A DNA stretch of 64,000 nucleotides from Sva-07 sp942492715 (GTDB lineage: Bacteria; Actinomycetota; Acidimicrobiia; Acidimicrobiales; Ilumatobacteraceae): the NCBI GenBank assembly GCA_942492715.1, contig CALOFW010000012.1, positions 310,001-374,000 on the forward strand. The letters run 5' to 3'. The position numbers and the translations under genes were made by a program. Positions 43,654-52,292 of this stretch are shown here, in pieces (position 1 is the first letter of the stretch; every line of letters starts with the position of its first letter). Below the pieces are notes generated by a model. It had not been told where the DNA came from. It saw only the letters and a list, made by a program, of their open reading frames with translations, and made no database searches.

Positions 43654-44307
43654 TCAGCCGAACGAAGGGCCGTCGAAGCGGTTCTTGGTGGCGAACGACC
43701 CGACCGGGTTGCGCTTGAGCCTGGTCGGCTGGTGCACCGGATGGCCGAGGAAGATCGTCGTCACGAGCGCGTGATGATCGGGAAGGCCGAGTGCAGGCGC
43801 CGCGGCAGGTTCGACTCGGCTGAGGAACGTCGTCATCACGCCGCCGAGGCCGTGGGCGCGAGCGGACAGCATCAGGTTCCAGCAGAACGGGTAGATCGAT
43901 GCGCCGCCGGTGACCGGCGGGCGGTCGAGTTCGGCATCCATCATCGCCACGTTCGACAGATCCGCGGCGATCGCGAGCACGACCGGGATCGTGTCGATGT
44001 GCTCCAGGAGCGCATTCGACTTGTTGGGGCTGATGTCGTCCGGTTTCACGTAGTCGACGACGTTGAACGGGGTGCCTCCGACCATCGCCGTCTCCAGGTA
44101 CTCGTCCCAGACCGGTTGCATCAGCGTCGCCAGCTCGCGCCGGAGCGATCGGTCGTCGACGACCGCGACCCGCCACGGCTGACGGTTGCCACCCGACGGG
44201 GCGAACCGTGCGTCGTCGAGGATGCTCGCGATCGTCGCGTCGTCGACCGGCTCGTCGGTGAAGTTCCTGACGGTCCCGTTGGTACGAATCGCGTCGCGTA
44301 GGTCCAT
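43654..44307 (-). CDS. Nitroreductase family FMN oxidoreductase
   Basis: 217 residues. N-terminal FMN-binding strand (TVRNFTDEPV), ARFAPSGGNRQPW, a helical middle, and LMLSARAHGLGGVMTTFLS with the second FMN region. C-terminal KRNPVGSFATKNRFDG. Physiological substrate not predictable. The ATG at 44307 has TACGGT 7 nt upstream. It lies downstream of acn but a hairpin separates them. Confidence 0.85.
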   Translation of the reverse strand: MDLRDAIRTNGTVRNFTDEPVDDATIASILDDARFAPSGGNRQPWRVAVVDDRSLRRELATLMQPVWDEYLETAMVGGTPFNVVDYVKPDDISPNKSNALLEHIDTIPVVLAIAADLSNVAMMDAELDRPPVTGGASIYPFCWNLMLSARAHGLGGVMTTFLSRVEPAAAPALGLPDHHALVTTIFLGHPVHQPTRLKRNPVGSFATKNRFDGPSFG

Positions 44308-44314
44308 GTCCCGA

Positions 44315-44320
44315 ACCGTA
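44315..44320 (-). promoter_or_regulatory. Putative leaderless -10 (TACGGT) for the nitroreductase
   Basis: On the minus strand, 7 nt before the ATG at 44307. Confidence 0.5.
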
Positions 44321-44335
44321 ACTGTTGCGGCTGGG

Positions 44336-44372
44336 GTCTCACGCCCGGGGTCTGACGCAAGGCGTGACAGAC
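44336..44372 (-). terminator. Terminator-like hairpin after acn
   Basis: CACGCC/GGCGTG extended by GTCT/AGAC with a 2-nt bulge; loop 15 nt. It starts 2 nt past the acn stop. The core 44339-44367 is 24/29 identical to the hairpin core at 49525-49553. Confidence 0.6.
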
Positions 44373-44373
44373 G

Positions 44374-46641
44374 TCAGTTGGCGGCGGCGACCTTCTGGCG
44401 GACGATGTTGAGGGCGGAGCCGGCCTCGAACCACTCGACCTGCTCGGGGCTGAACGTGTGGACCGCCTCGAAGTCGATCGTGGTGCCGTCCGGCTTGACG
44501 ATCTGGCACTGGACGTTCTCGCCGGGCACCGGCGGGAGACCGAGCACGTTGATGCGGTCGTCCTCCTCGATCAGGTCGTAGGTGTCGGGGTCGGCGAACG
44601 TCAGCGGCAGGAGGCCCTGCTTCTTGGCGTTGGTCTCGTGGATGCGGGCGAACGATCGGGCCAGGATCACGAGGCCGCCGCGGAATCGCGGCTCCATTGC
44701 CGCGTGCTCGCGGGACGAGCCCTCGCCGTAGTTGCGGTCGCCGATCGCCACCCAGTTGATTCCGGCCTCGTGGTAGCGCATCGCGATCTCCGGGTACGGG
44801 CGGTACTCACCGTCGGTGATGTCCTTGCCCACGCCAGCGTCGCCGCCGTAGGCGTTGATCGCGCCGGCGAAGAGGTTGCCGGAGATGTTCTCGAGGTGCC
44901 CCCGGTACTTCAGCCAGGGGCCGGCCGCCGAGATGTGGTCGGTGGTGCACTTGCCCTGCGCCTTCATCAGCACGGGCAGCTCGAGGTAGTCGTTGCCGTC
45001 CCAGGCGAGGAACGGGTCGAGCAGCTGCAGTCGGTCGCTGGTGGGCGACACGACGACCTCGACGTCGGAGCCGTCGGCCGGGGGAGCGGTGTAGGTGTCG
45101 ACGCCCGGGTCGTAGCCGGCGTCGGGCAGGACCTCGCCGACCGGCTCGACCAGCGTGATCTCGGTGCCGTCGGGGGCGGTGATCGTGTCGACGGTGGGGT
45201 CGAAGTCGAGGCGCCCGGCCAGCGCGATCGCCAACACCGTGTCGGGCGACGTGACGAAGCTCAGCGTCTTCGCCGAGCCGTCGTTGCGCTTCGGGAAGTT
45301 GCGGTTGAACGAGTTGACGATCGTGTTCGGCCGGCCGGTGATCGACTCAGGACGCGACCACTGGCCGATGCACGGACCGCACGCGTTGGCGAGCACGGTC
45401 GCCCCGATCGCTTCGAGGTCGGCGAGCAGGCCGTCACGCTCGATGGTGGCTCGAACCTGTTCGGAGCCCGGAGTGATCAGCAGTTCGCACTTGGCGGTCA
45501 GGCCCGCGGCTGCCGCCTGGCGAGCGATCGAGGCCACACGGGTGATGTCCTCGTAGGAGGAGTTGGTGCACGAGCCGATCAGGCACGCGGAGGGCTCGAG
45601 TGGCCAGTCGTTCTCGCGGGCAGCCGCACCGACACCGGCGGCGCCGACCTTGTGGGCGCGGTCGGGGGAGTGCGGACCGTTGATCAGGGGCTTGAGTTCG
45701 CCGAGGTCGATCTCGATGATCCGGTCGTACACGGCACGTTCGTCGGCTCGCAGATCTGCAGCGACCTTGTCGGCGGCGTCGGCGATCGCCTCACGGCCGG
45801 TCGCCTTCAGGTACGCCGCCATGTTGGCGTCGTAGGGGAAGTGCGACGTGGTCGCACCGATCTCGGCGCCCATGTTGCAGATCGTCGCCTTGCCGGTTGC
45901 GGAGATCGAGTCCGCTCCCGGGCCGAAGTACTCGACGATGGCACCGGTGCCACCTTCGACGGTCAGTACCCGGGCCACCTCGAGGATGACGTCCTTCGGG
46001 CTCGACCAACCGCTGAGCGTGCCGGTGAGCTTGACGCCGATGACCTTCGGCCAGCGCACGTTGAACGGGAAGCCGGTCATGACGTCGACGGCATCGGCGC
46101 CGCCGACTCCGATCGCGATCATGCCGAGGCCACCGGCGTTGGGGGTGTGGCTGTCGGTGCCGATCATCATGCCGCCGGGGAATGCGTAGTTCTCCAGCAC
46201 GACCTGGTGGATGATGCCCGACCCCGGCCCCCAGAACCCGAGGCCGTACTTGGCCGACACCGACCGGAGGAAGTCGTAGACCTCCTTGTTGGTGTCGATC
46301 GCCACGCCGAGGTCGATGCTGGCGCCGACCTTCGCCTGGATGAGGTGGTCGCAGTGCACGGTCGAGGGGACGGCGGCCTCGGAGAGCCCGGCGGTCATGA
46401 ACTGCAGCAGCGCCATCTGGGCGGTGGCGTCCTGCATCGCGACCCGGTCGGGACGGAAGTCGTTGTAGGTGACGCCTCGTTCGATCTGCTCGTTCGGATC
46501 GACGAGGTGGTTGATCAGGATCTTCTCGGTCAGCGTCAGCGGACGGCCGAGGCGCTCGCGACCGGCGGCGACACGCTCGGGGAGGGTGGCGTAGACGCTC
46601 TCGACGAGCTCGATGGGGGTGGTGGCGCCGTTCTGAGTCAT
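44374..46641 (-). CDS. acn: Aconitate hydratase, mitochondrial-type
   Basis: TCA-cycle enzyme interconverting citrate and isocitrate. 755 residues. Iron-sulfur ligands in IGSCTNSSYEDI and ANACGPCIGQW. DSHTPNAGGLGMIAIGVGGADAVD, HCDHLIQ, and in the swivel domain NYGEGSSREHAA and ARSFARIHETNAKKQGLLPL. Length and motifs match the mitochondrial aconitase family rather than the longer AcnA. The ATG at 46641 lies 7 nt after TATAGT, so the mRNA is probably leaderless. Divergent from a GntR regulator, with repeats between them. Confidence 0.95.
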   Translation of the reverse strand: MTQNGATTPIELVESVYATLPERVAAGRERLGRPLTLTEKILINHLVDPNEQIERGVTYNDFRPDRVAMQDATAQMALLQFMTAGLSEAAVPSTVHCDHLIQAKVGASIDLGVAIDTNKEVYDFLRSVSAKYGLGFWGPGSGIIHQVVLENYAFPGGMMIGTDSHTPNAGGLGMIAIGVGGADAVDVMTGFPFNVRWPKVIGVKLTGTLSGWSSPKDVILEVARVLTVEGGTGAIVEYFGPGADSISATGKATICNMGAEIGATTSHFPYDANMAAYLKATGREAIADAADKVAADLRADERAVYDRIIEIDLGELKPLINGPHSPDRAHKVGAAGVGAAARENDWPLEPSACLIGSCTNSSYEDITRVASIARQAAAAGLTAKCELLITPGSEQVRATIERDGLLADLEAIGATVLANACGPCIGQWSRPESITGRPNTIVNSFNRNFPKRNDGSAKTLSFVTSPDTVLAIALAGRLDFDPTVDTITAPDGTEITLVEPVGEVLPDAGYDPGVDTYTAPPADGSDVEVVVSPTSDRLQLLDPFLAWDGNDYLELPVLMKAQGKCTTDHISAAGPWLKYRGHLENISGNLFAGAINAYGGDAGVGKDITDGEYRPYPEIAMRYHEAGINWVAIGDRNYGEGSSREHAAMEPRFRGGLVILARSFARIHETNAKKQGLLPLTFADPDTYDLIEEDDRINVLGLPPVPGENVQCQIVKPDGTTIDFEAVHTFSPEQVEWFEAGSALNIVRQKVAAAN

Positions 46642-46709
46642 GTAGACAACTATAATACAAGTTGACGCCAGTTCAAGTTGACGCTCGTGCAACCCGTCGG
46701 GAGAAGTAC
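46642..46709. promoter_or_regulatory. acn/gntR divergent promoter with repeated operator-like sites
   Basis: Two exact copies of CAAGTTGACGC at 46658-46668 and 46674-46684, start-to-start 16 bp. An inverted half site GACAACT sits at 46645-46651, roughly symmetric to AGTTGAC. TATAAT at 46651-46656 (+) can serve gntR; TATAGT at 46654-46649 (-) is 7 nt before the acn ATG, so the two promoters overlap. A repressor bound here could control both genes. Confidence 0.6.
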
Positions 46710-47435
46710 GTGAGACACATTCGGTACCAGGAGATCGCCGATGATCTGCGCGCGCGGGTGCTCGCTGCGCCCGCGGGGTCGGTGCTGCCCTCGGAGGCCG
46801 AGATGTCCGAGGAGTTCCACGCGTCACGGGTCACGATCCGTCGGGCGCTGGAGCTGCTCCGCGAGGAGGGGCTCGTCGCAGCTCGGCAGGGTTTCGGTTG
46901 GTTCGTCGCCACCGACCCGGTGCCGCAGTCGCTCGAGTCCCTGGCCACGATCGAATCGCACGTCGAGGGCGTCGGCAAGCTGTCCCAACGCAAGATCGAG
47001 GAGTTCGCGTACGAAGCGTCTCCCGAGCGGGTGCAGCGCATCCTCGGTGTCGATCAGGTCCTGCGCGTCAAGCGCGTCAACCTCGCTGACGGCGAGCCGT
47101 TCGCCGTCGTCACGGTGTGGTGCCCGTCCGAGCTCGGCGCCCATCTCTCACGCAGGGATGTCGAGCGTCGGCCGTTCTACGAACTCCTCGACGTCGACCT
47201 GCACGGCGCAACGCAGACGATCGCCGCCGATCTCGTCGATGTCGGCGACGCCGGACTGCTCGGTGTTCCGGCTGGGTCACCCGTGCTGCGGTGCCAGCGC
47301 GTCACGACCGACCGCACGGGGCGCCCGGTGCTCGTCAGCGAGCACGTCTTCCCGGCCCATCGCACCGAGTTCGTCGTCGACCTCCCGCAGGCCGAGCCCT
47401 CGATGACCCCGAGCGGCCTGCGCATCGTCGACTGA
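46710..47435 (+). CDS. GntR/HutC family transcriptional regulator
   Basis: 241 residues. N-terminal winged helix: YQEIADDLRARVL, LPSEAEMSEEFHASRVTIRRAL (helix-turn-helix), then LLREEGLVAARQGFGWFV. C-terminal UTRA ligand-binding domain from about residue 80 (VLRVKRVNLADGEPFAVVTVW). The start is GTG at 46710, 5 nt after a GGGAGAA ribosome site; an ATG-like frame extension upstream would run through the operator repeats. The divergent acn gene is its likeliest target. Ligand unknown. Confidence 0.87.
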   Translation: MRHIRYQEIADDLRARVLAAPAGSVLPSEAEMSEEFHASRVTIRRALELLREEGLVAARQGFGWFVATDPVPQSLESLATIESHVEGVGKLSQRKIEEFAYEASPERVQRILGVDQVLRVKRVNLADGEPFAVVTVWCPSELGAHLSRRDVERRPFYELLDVDLHGATQTIAADLVDVGDAGLLGVPAGSPVLRCQRVTTDRTGRPVLVSEHVFPAHRTEFVVDLPQAEPSMTPSGLRIVD

Positions 47436-47447
47436 GGCGTTCCCCCG

Positions 47448-47453
47448 TACGCT
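47448..47453 (+). promoter_or_regulatory. Putative leaderless -10 (TACGCT) for the FMN dehydrogenase
   Basis: 6 nt before the ATG at 47460. Confidence 0.45.
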
Positions 47454-47459
47454 GACACG

Positions 47460-48677
47460 ATGGGAATGATCGAGACGTTCCGGTCGGTCGTGAGATTCAG
47501 GAGACCGACGCTCAATCCGCTCGAACGGCGGCTGCGGCAGTGTGTCTCGGTCGACGACATGCGTCGAGTTGCGAAGCGACGCCTTCCCCGAGGGGTGTTC
47601 GACTACATCGACGGCGCGGCGGAGGACGAACGCACGATGGCCCGCAACGTCGACGCGTTCGCTGGATACCAGTTCGAACCACGGGTGTTGCGCGACGTCA
47701 GCGATCTCGACACGTCGGCGACGTTGTTCGGCCGATCGATGGAGATGCCGCTGATCATTGCGCCCACGGGCTACACCCGCATCGCCGATTCCGAGGGCGA
47801 GCTCGCCGTCGCACGCGCCGCCCAGCGCGCCGGGATCCCGTACTCGCTGTCGACGATGGGAACTCGATCGATCGAAGAGGTCGCGTCGGTGTGCGATGGT
47901 GACAAGTGGTTCCAGATCTACACATGGCGAGATCGCCCGCTCGTCGAGGAGCTCGTGGGACGTGCGAAGGACGCCGGCTACACCACTGTGTGGCTCACTG
48001 TCGACACCGCCGTCCTGGGGCGTCGCGAGCGAGATGTCCGACGGGGCTTCACGCTGCCACCCAAGATCGGCCCGGAGACCCTGATCGACGGTGCGGTGCA
48101 CCCAGGGTGGACACTCGACTTCCTCCGCCATGAGCCGATCAAGTTCGCGAACGTGGTCGGACGCAGCGAGATGGATGGTTCCACGCCGATCTCGCTGGCG
48201 AACAAGGTGGCCAGCCATTTCGACCAGTCGCTCTCGTGGAAGGACATCGAGTGGCTCCGGTCGATCTGGGATGGTCCGATCGTGCTCAAGGGGATCCAGA
48301 CGGTCGCCGACGCCAAGCAGGCGGTCGCGATGGGGGTCCAGGGGATCGGGCTGTCGAACCATGGCGGGCGTCAACTCGACGACGCTCCGGTACCGCTGGA
48401 GCTGGTCGAACCGGTGCGCGACGAGGTGGGTGACGAGGTCGTCGTCATCTGTGACGGCGGCGTGCGGCGAGGCAGCGACATCGTCAAGGCGATCGCGCTC
48501 GGGGCCGACGCGGTGACGATCGGGCGCCCGTACCTGTATGCGCTCGGGGCCGCCGGCGAGCGTGGCGTCGACCAGCTGCTGTCGTTCATGCGCGAGGGCA
48601 TGGAGCGCACGATGGCGCTGACCGGAGTGCGCTCGGTCTCCGAGATCGACCGCGCTCTGGTGCGTCGTCGCGCCTAG
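47460..48677 (+). CDS. FMN-dependent alpha-hydroxy-acid dehydrogenase (LldD-like)
   Basis: 405 residues of the L-lactate dehydrogenase/glycolate oxidase family. FDYIDGAAEDERTMARN, IAPTGYTRIAD, QIYTWRDRP, WLTVDTAVLGRRERDVR, Lys in VLKGIQTVADA, catalytic His in GLSNHGGRQLD, and ICDGGVRRGSDIVKAIALGADAVTIGRPYLYAL (shown here in part only by its parts CDGGVRRG and IGRPYLYAL). Likely oxidises L-lactate or a related 2-hydroxy acid, passing electrons to quinone. MftD of mycofactocin systems is an alternative, but no mft genes are seen here. Confidence 0.87.
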   Translation: MGMIETFRSVVRFRRPTLNPLERRLRQCVSVDDMRRVAKRRLPRGVFDYIDGAAEDERTMARNVDAFAGYQFEPRVLRDVSDLDTSATLFGRSMEMPLIIAPTGYTRIADSEGELAVARAAQRAGIPYSLSTMGTRSIEEVASVCDGDKWFQIYTWRDRPLVEELVGRAKDAGYTTVWLTVDTAVLGRRERDVRRGFTLPPKIGPETLIDGAVHPGWTLDFLRHEPIKFANVVGRSEMDGSTPISLANKVASHFDQSLSWKDIEWLRSIWDGPIVLKGIQTVADAKQAVAMGVQGIGLSNHGGRQLDDAPVPLELVEPVRDEVGDEVVVICDGGVRRGSDIVKAIALGADAVTIGRPYLYALGAAGERGVDQLLSFMREGMERTMALTGVRSVSEIDRALVRRRA

Positions 48678-48699
48678 GTCAGCTGGCAGACTCGGACCC

Positions 48700-49521
48700 A
48701 TGTCCGATCGCGTGCTCATCACCATCGCCGACGGCGTCGCCGACGTCGTGTTCAACCGTGCCGACAAGCGCAATGCGCTCGACAACGCCATGTTCGCGGC
48801 GATCGCCGAGGCGGGGGAGCGGCTGAAGACCGAACCCGGCGTGCGTGCGGTGGTCCTCTCGGGTGACGGCGCCTCGTTCTGTGCGGGGCTCGACTTCTCG
48901 TCGTTCCAGGCGATGGCCGGTGGCGACGACGCGGCGAGTGCGGCCACGCGATCCGACGGCAATCCCGGCCAGATGGACGGTGACCGGATCACGCATCTCG
49001 GCCAGCAGGTGTGCTGGGTGTGGCAGGAGCTGAAGGCGCCGGTGATCGCCGCCGTGCACGGCCACGCCCTCGGCGGTGGCCTCCAGATCGCGCTCGGCGC
49101 GGACATCCGCATCGTCCACCCCGACACGAAGATGTCGGTGCGCGAGGTCCACTGGGGGCTCGTGCCCGACATGACGGGCACCTTCGTCCTGTCGAAGCTC
49201 GTCCGCCCGGACATCGCCAAGGAGCTCACGTTCACCGCCCGGGTCTTCACCGGCACCGAAGCGGCCGAACTCGGCCTCGCCACGCGCCTGAGCGACGATC
49301 CGAAGGCCGATGCCCTGACGCTGGCACGCGAGATCGCGGCGATGAGCCCAGGCGCGGTGCAGGGGTCCAAGGCGCTGTTCAACCGGATCCTCGACGAGGG
49401 CGCCGCCGAACAGTTCGCCGCCGAACGCCGCACGATCGGCGCCCAGATCGGCACACCCAACCAGATCGAGGCGGTCATGGCCGGCTTCGAGAAGCGCCCC
49501 GCGGTCTACGCCGACGTCTGA
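48700..49521 (+). CDS. Crotonase/enoyl-CoA hydratase family protein
   Basis: 273 residues. NRADKRNALDNAMF, oxyanion FCAGLDFSSF, VHGHALGGGLQIALGADIRI, and REVHWGLVPDMTG. The insert DDAASAATRSDGNPGQMDGD between the two oxyanion segments is longer than in hydratases. Not MenB by its motifs. A weak CAGACT lies 7 nt before the ATG. Its TGA forms the first bases of the terminator hairpin. Confidence 0.85.
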   Translation: MSDRVLITIADGVADVVFNRADKRNALDNAMFAAIAEAGERLKTEPGVRAVVLSGDGASFCAGLDFSSFQAMAGGDDAASAATRSDGNPGQMDGDRITHLGQQVCWVWQELKAPVIAAVHGHALGGGLQIALGADIRIVHPDTKMSVREVHWGLVPDMTGTFVLSKLVRPDIAKELTFTARVFTGTEAAELGLATRLSDDPKADALTLAREIAAMSPGAVQGSKALFNRILDEGAAEQFAAERRTIGAQIGTPNQIEAVMAGFEKRPAVYADV

Positions 49522-49559
49522 CGATCACGCCCGCTGTCTCACCCCAGGCGTGATCGTCA
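49519..49559. terminator. Bidirectional terminator made of the two stop codons' sequence
   Basis: Perfect 13-bp inverted repeat (arms 49519-49531 TGACGATCACGCC and 49547-49559) with a 15-nt loop. The left arm begins with the crotonase TGA; the right arm ends with TCA, the stop of the convergent hydrolase. Confidence 0.85.
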
Positions 49560-50360
49560 CGGCCAGAAGGCGTGGAGGCGGGCGACGAAGCGGTCGGGGT
49601 CGACGAGGTGCGGGTAGTGGCCGAACGGCTGGTCACCGTTCGTCCAGTACTCGACGGTGCTGTTGGGGATCCGCTCGCGCAGCCACTCGCCGTAGCCGTC
49701 GCCCGGATCGATTCCGAACAGGGCGAGGTACGGCACATCGTTGCCGGCGTACCCGGCCAGTGCCGCGTCGACGGTCGCGGCGATCTCGTCCTCGGGCTGT
49801 GTGAGCAGGAGTTCCCACACACCGAGCACCACCTCGTGCTCGGTGTGTCGGAGCCCGTTCACGCGGGCGATCTCGTCGGCGGGCAGCTCGTCGCCCATCA
49901 TCATCTCGAACATCGCGTCGACGACCAGCTGGTACTGGTCGGCGTCGCGAAGCATCGCCTCGGCCGGCATCAGTTGCGCCTTGAAGGAGTCGAGCTGCAG
50001 CGACTGGTCGACGTCGACGATGCTGGCGAACGGGAGCATCGAGCCGGCGGCGGTTGCGACGATGCCGCCCAACGAATGCCCGACGATGTGAGGTCGTTCG
50101 ACGTCCGCAGCTGCGATGACGGTCCCGACGTCGCCGGCCATCGAGGCGAGGTCGTAGGTGGAGGCACTCCCCGATTCGCCGTGGCCGCGCAGGTCGAGCG
50201 TGATCACCTCGTTGGTGGTCGCGAGCCGCTCGGTGATCGGAGCGAACGACGCAGCCGACTCGGTGATGCCGTGCACGAGCACGACGGGACGTCCCGATCC
50301 GGTTCGGCTCCAGGCGATCGACGTCCCATCGGCGGCAGTGGCGCGTTGCTGATGACTCAT
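49557..50360 (-). CDS. Alpha/beta hydrolase
   Basis: 267 residues. SWSRTGSG-type start (AWSRTGSGRPVVLVHGITESAASF), LDLRGHGESG, nucleophile Ser in IVGHSLGGIVATA, and a His near QPFGHYPHLVDPDRF at the C terminus. General esterase or hydrolase; substrate unknown. Downstream of the amidase by 37 bp on the same strand, so probably co-transcribed. Confidence 0.85.
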   Translation of the reverse strand: MSHQQRATAADGTSIAWSRTGSGRPVVLVHGITESAASFAPITERLATTNEVITLDLRGHGESGSASTYDLASMAGDVGTVIAAADVERPHIVGHSLGGIVATAAGSMLPFASIVDVDQSLQLDSFKAQLMPAEAMLRDADQYQLVVDAMFEMMMGDELPADEIARVNGLRHTEHEVVLGVWELLLTQPEDEIAATVDAALAGYAGNDVPYLALFGIDPGDGYGEWLRERIPNSTVEYWTNGDQPFGHYPHLVDPDRFVARLHAFWP

Positions 50361-50397
50361 GGAGGAAGTGTCGCGCGACGACGCTCCGGCCGCAGCG

Positions 50398-51888
50398 TCA
50401 ACGAGGTGGGCGCAGACGAGGACCTCGGCGTGCTTCGAATCCCGAGGCCAGCGCGATCAGCGTCGGCTCGCTCCACGCGGTGCCCATCAACGTGATGCCC
50501 ACCGGTAGGCCCGCGGCGGAGCCGGCGGGAATCGAGATCAAGGGGTAGCCAGCGGTCGCGGCGAGCGTCGACGTGCCGCCGAACCGAGCATCGCCGTTCA
50601 CGAGATCGACGGGCGTCGCCGGCGCTCCGGTCGGAGCGAGCAGCGCGTCGAGGTCGTGCTCGTCGTGCGCCCGATCCAGACCCTCGTTGCGCGAGAGGCG
50701 GGAGGCCGTCGCCACCGCCTCCAGATACACCTCGCTCGTCAGGGGACCGCGGGCATCGGCCTGCTCGAGCAGGTCCTGACCGAAGTGCTGCAACTCCAGC
50801 GAGGCATGGCGCTCGTTGTAGGCGATGACCTCGCCGAGCGTGTTCGGGGAGCCGCTCGAGCGGGTCGCGAGGTAGTCCTCGACCCCCGCCTTGAACTCGT
50901 GGAGCAGGATCTCGAACTCCGCATCGCGCAGCTCGGGTCCCACGCGCAGCTCCGGCACGTCCACGGTGACCGCCCCCGCCGCCTGGATCAACCCGATCGC
51001 GTCGCGGGCGACCCGATCGGCATGCCGCGAGAACCCGAAGAGACCGGTCGCCACGCCGACACGGCGGCCTCGCAGGCCGTCGGCGTCGAGGTACGTCGTG
51101 TAGTCGTCCGGCTCCGACCCGGTCGTCGACGGATCGCGGGGATCGGTACCAGCGATCGCGCTCAGCACGGCGGCCGCGTCTGCGACCGTCCGGGCGAGGG
51201 GACCGACCGTGTCCTGCGAGCGGGAGATCGGGATGACACCCGCTCGACTCGTGAGCCCGACCGTGGGCTTGAGGCCGACCACCCCGTTGACGTTCGCCGG
51301 TGACACGATCGATCCGTCGGTCTCCGTGCCGATCGCGGCCGCAGCGAAGTTCGCGGAAACGGCGACACCCGACCCGGAGCTCGATCCGCCGGGCGAGCGC
51401 GTCGGGTCGTAGGGGTTGCGGACCTGGCCGTTGCGCCCACTCCACCCGCTCGTGCCCGACATCGAACGGAAGAAGGCCCACTCGCTCATCGCGGTCTTGC
51501 CGAGCAGCACCGCGCCGGCGGCTCGCAGCCGGGAAGCGGTGGTCGAGTCCTCCGCCGGCATCGATCCGACCAAGGCGAGCGACCCGGCAGTGGTCAGCAT
51601 GTCGTCGGCGGTGTCGATGTTCTCCTTGAGCAGGATCGGAATCCCGTGCAACGGTCCGCGGACGGTGCCGGACCGGCGCTCGTCGTCGAGCGCGGCAGCG
51701 ATCGCTCGCGCGTCCGGGTTCACCTCGACGACCGAGCGGAGGTCGGTGTCGAGCGCGGCGATACGAGCGAGGTAGGCATCGGTGATCTCGGCGGCGCTGC
51801 GCTCGCCCGACCCCATCAGGTGCTGCAGATCGGCGATCGACCGCTCGACGATCCACCGAGCCTCGGTCGACATCGTCTCGGTCGGCAT
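50398..51888 (-). CDS. Amidase signature family hydrolase
   Basis: 496 residues. Lys in ILLKENIDTADDM, SPGGSSSGSGVAVSANF with cis-Ser, and ETDGSIVSPANVNGVVGLKPT. C-terminal QAYPDLISIP-like AGYPLISIPAG. The start is uncertain: ATG 51888 is used; ATG 51873 and GTG 51900 are alternatives, and no clear promoter hexamer lies before any of them. It differs from the amidase at 15522 in length and context, so it is not a recent duplicate. Confidence 0.85.
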   Translation of the reverse strand: MPTETMSTEARWIVERSIADLQHLMGSGERSAAEITDAYLARIAALDTDLRSVVEVNPDARAIAAALDDERRSGTVRGPLHGIPILLKENIDTADDMLTTAGSLALVGSMPAEDSTTASRLRAAGAVLLGKTAMSEWAFFRSMSGTSGWSGRNGQVRNPYDPTRSPGGSSSGSGVAVSANFAAAAIGTETDGSIVSPANVNGVVGLKPTVGLTSRAGVIPISRSQDTVGPLARTVADAAAVLSAIAGTDPRDPSTTGSEPDDYTTYLDADGLRGRRVGVATGLFGFSRHADRVARDAIGLIQAAGAVTVDVPELRVGPELRDAEFEILLHEFKAGVEDYLATRSSGSPNTLGEVIAYNERHASLELQHFGQDLLEQADARGPLTSEVYLEAVATASRLSRNEGLDRAHDEHDLDALLAPTGAPATPVDLVNGDARFGGTSTLAATAGYPLISIPAGSAAGLPVGITLMGTAWSEPTLIALASGFEARRGPRLRPPR

Positions 51889-52292
51889 CGGATCACCCAC
51901 GAGGCGGCGCGAGCGTCGGGTTCGTGTCGAGTTCGTCGCTGGAGTCGGCGAGCACGAAGCGAGTGAGGCGTCGACCGGATTCGGAGAGCCCCGGCCCGAC
52001 GATCCCGTCGTTCGCCAGGAGGTGCTCGCGGAGATCCACGCCCGGAAGTGTCGCACAGCCCCGACCCGCCCTGCTTCTGAACATGCGCACGGCCACAGCG
52101 CGCACTTGTTCACGAGCAGGGTGATGGCTTTCCCATTGGCCGAGGCGTCCCCTATGCTGTGGGTTCCCCCAGCCTCGAGCCAGCGTTGTCTCGAGCGAAC
52201 TCGTGACCCGTCGTCGCAATGTCGCGACGACGAGCCGCCGCAGCGTTGCGGAGCGACTCACGACTCGTTCAACTTCGACCCTCGTGGATGTG
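51889..52292. other. 404-bp intergenic region: gltB leader and promoter
   Basis: No convincing gene. TATGCT at 52153-52158 is the best -10 for gltBD, giving a leader of about 125 nt. Two CTCGAG sites and a perfect stem-loop (see 52209) lie in that leader. The amidase 5' end is at the other side. A GTG at 52203, in frame with gltB, would add 30 residues. Confidence 0.4.
52209..52232 (+). other. Stem-loop in the gltB leader
   Basis: Perfect 9-bp stem (CGTCGTCGC 52209-52217 and 52224-52232) with a 6-nt loop, about 60 nt before the gltB ATG. No T-tract. Could affect translation or be chance in GC-rich DNA. Confidence 0.4.

Noticed and set aside
44458..46665. 735-codon open frame opposite aconitase
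   Set aside because: Arg/Val/Asp-rich composition without motifs; typical mirror frame of the real acn gene.
48700..49521. MenB (naphthoate synthase) to complete the menaquinone set
   Set aside because: Length, oxyanion insert and context do not fit; 31849-32613 was rejected for the same reason.
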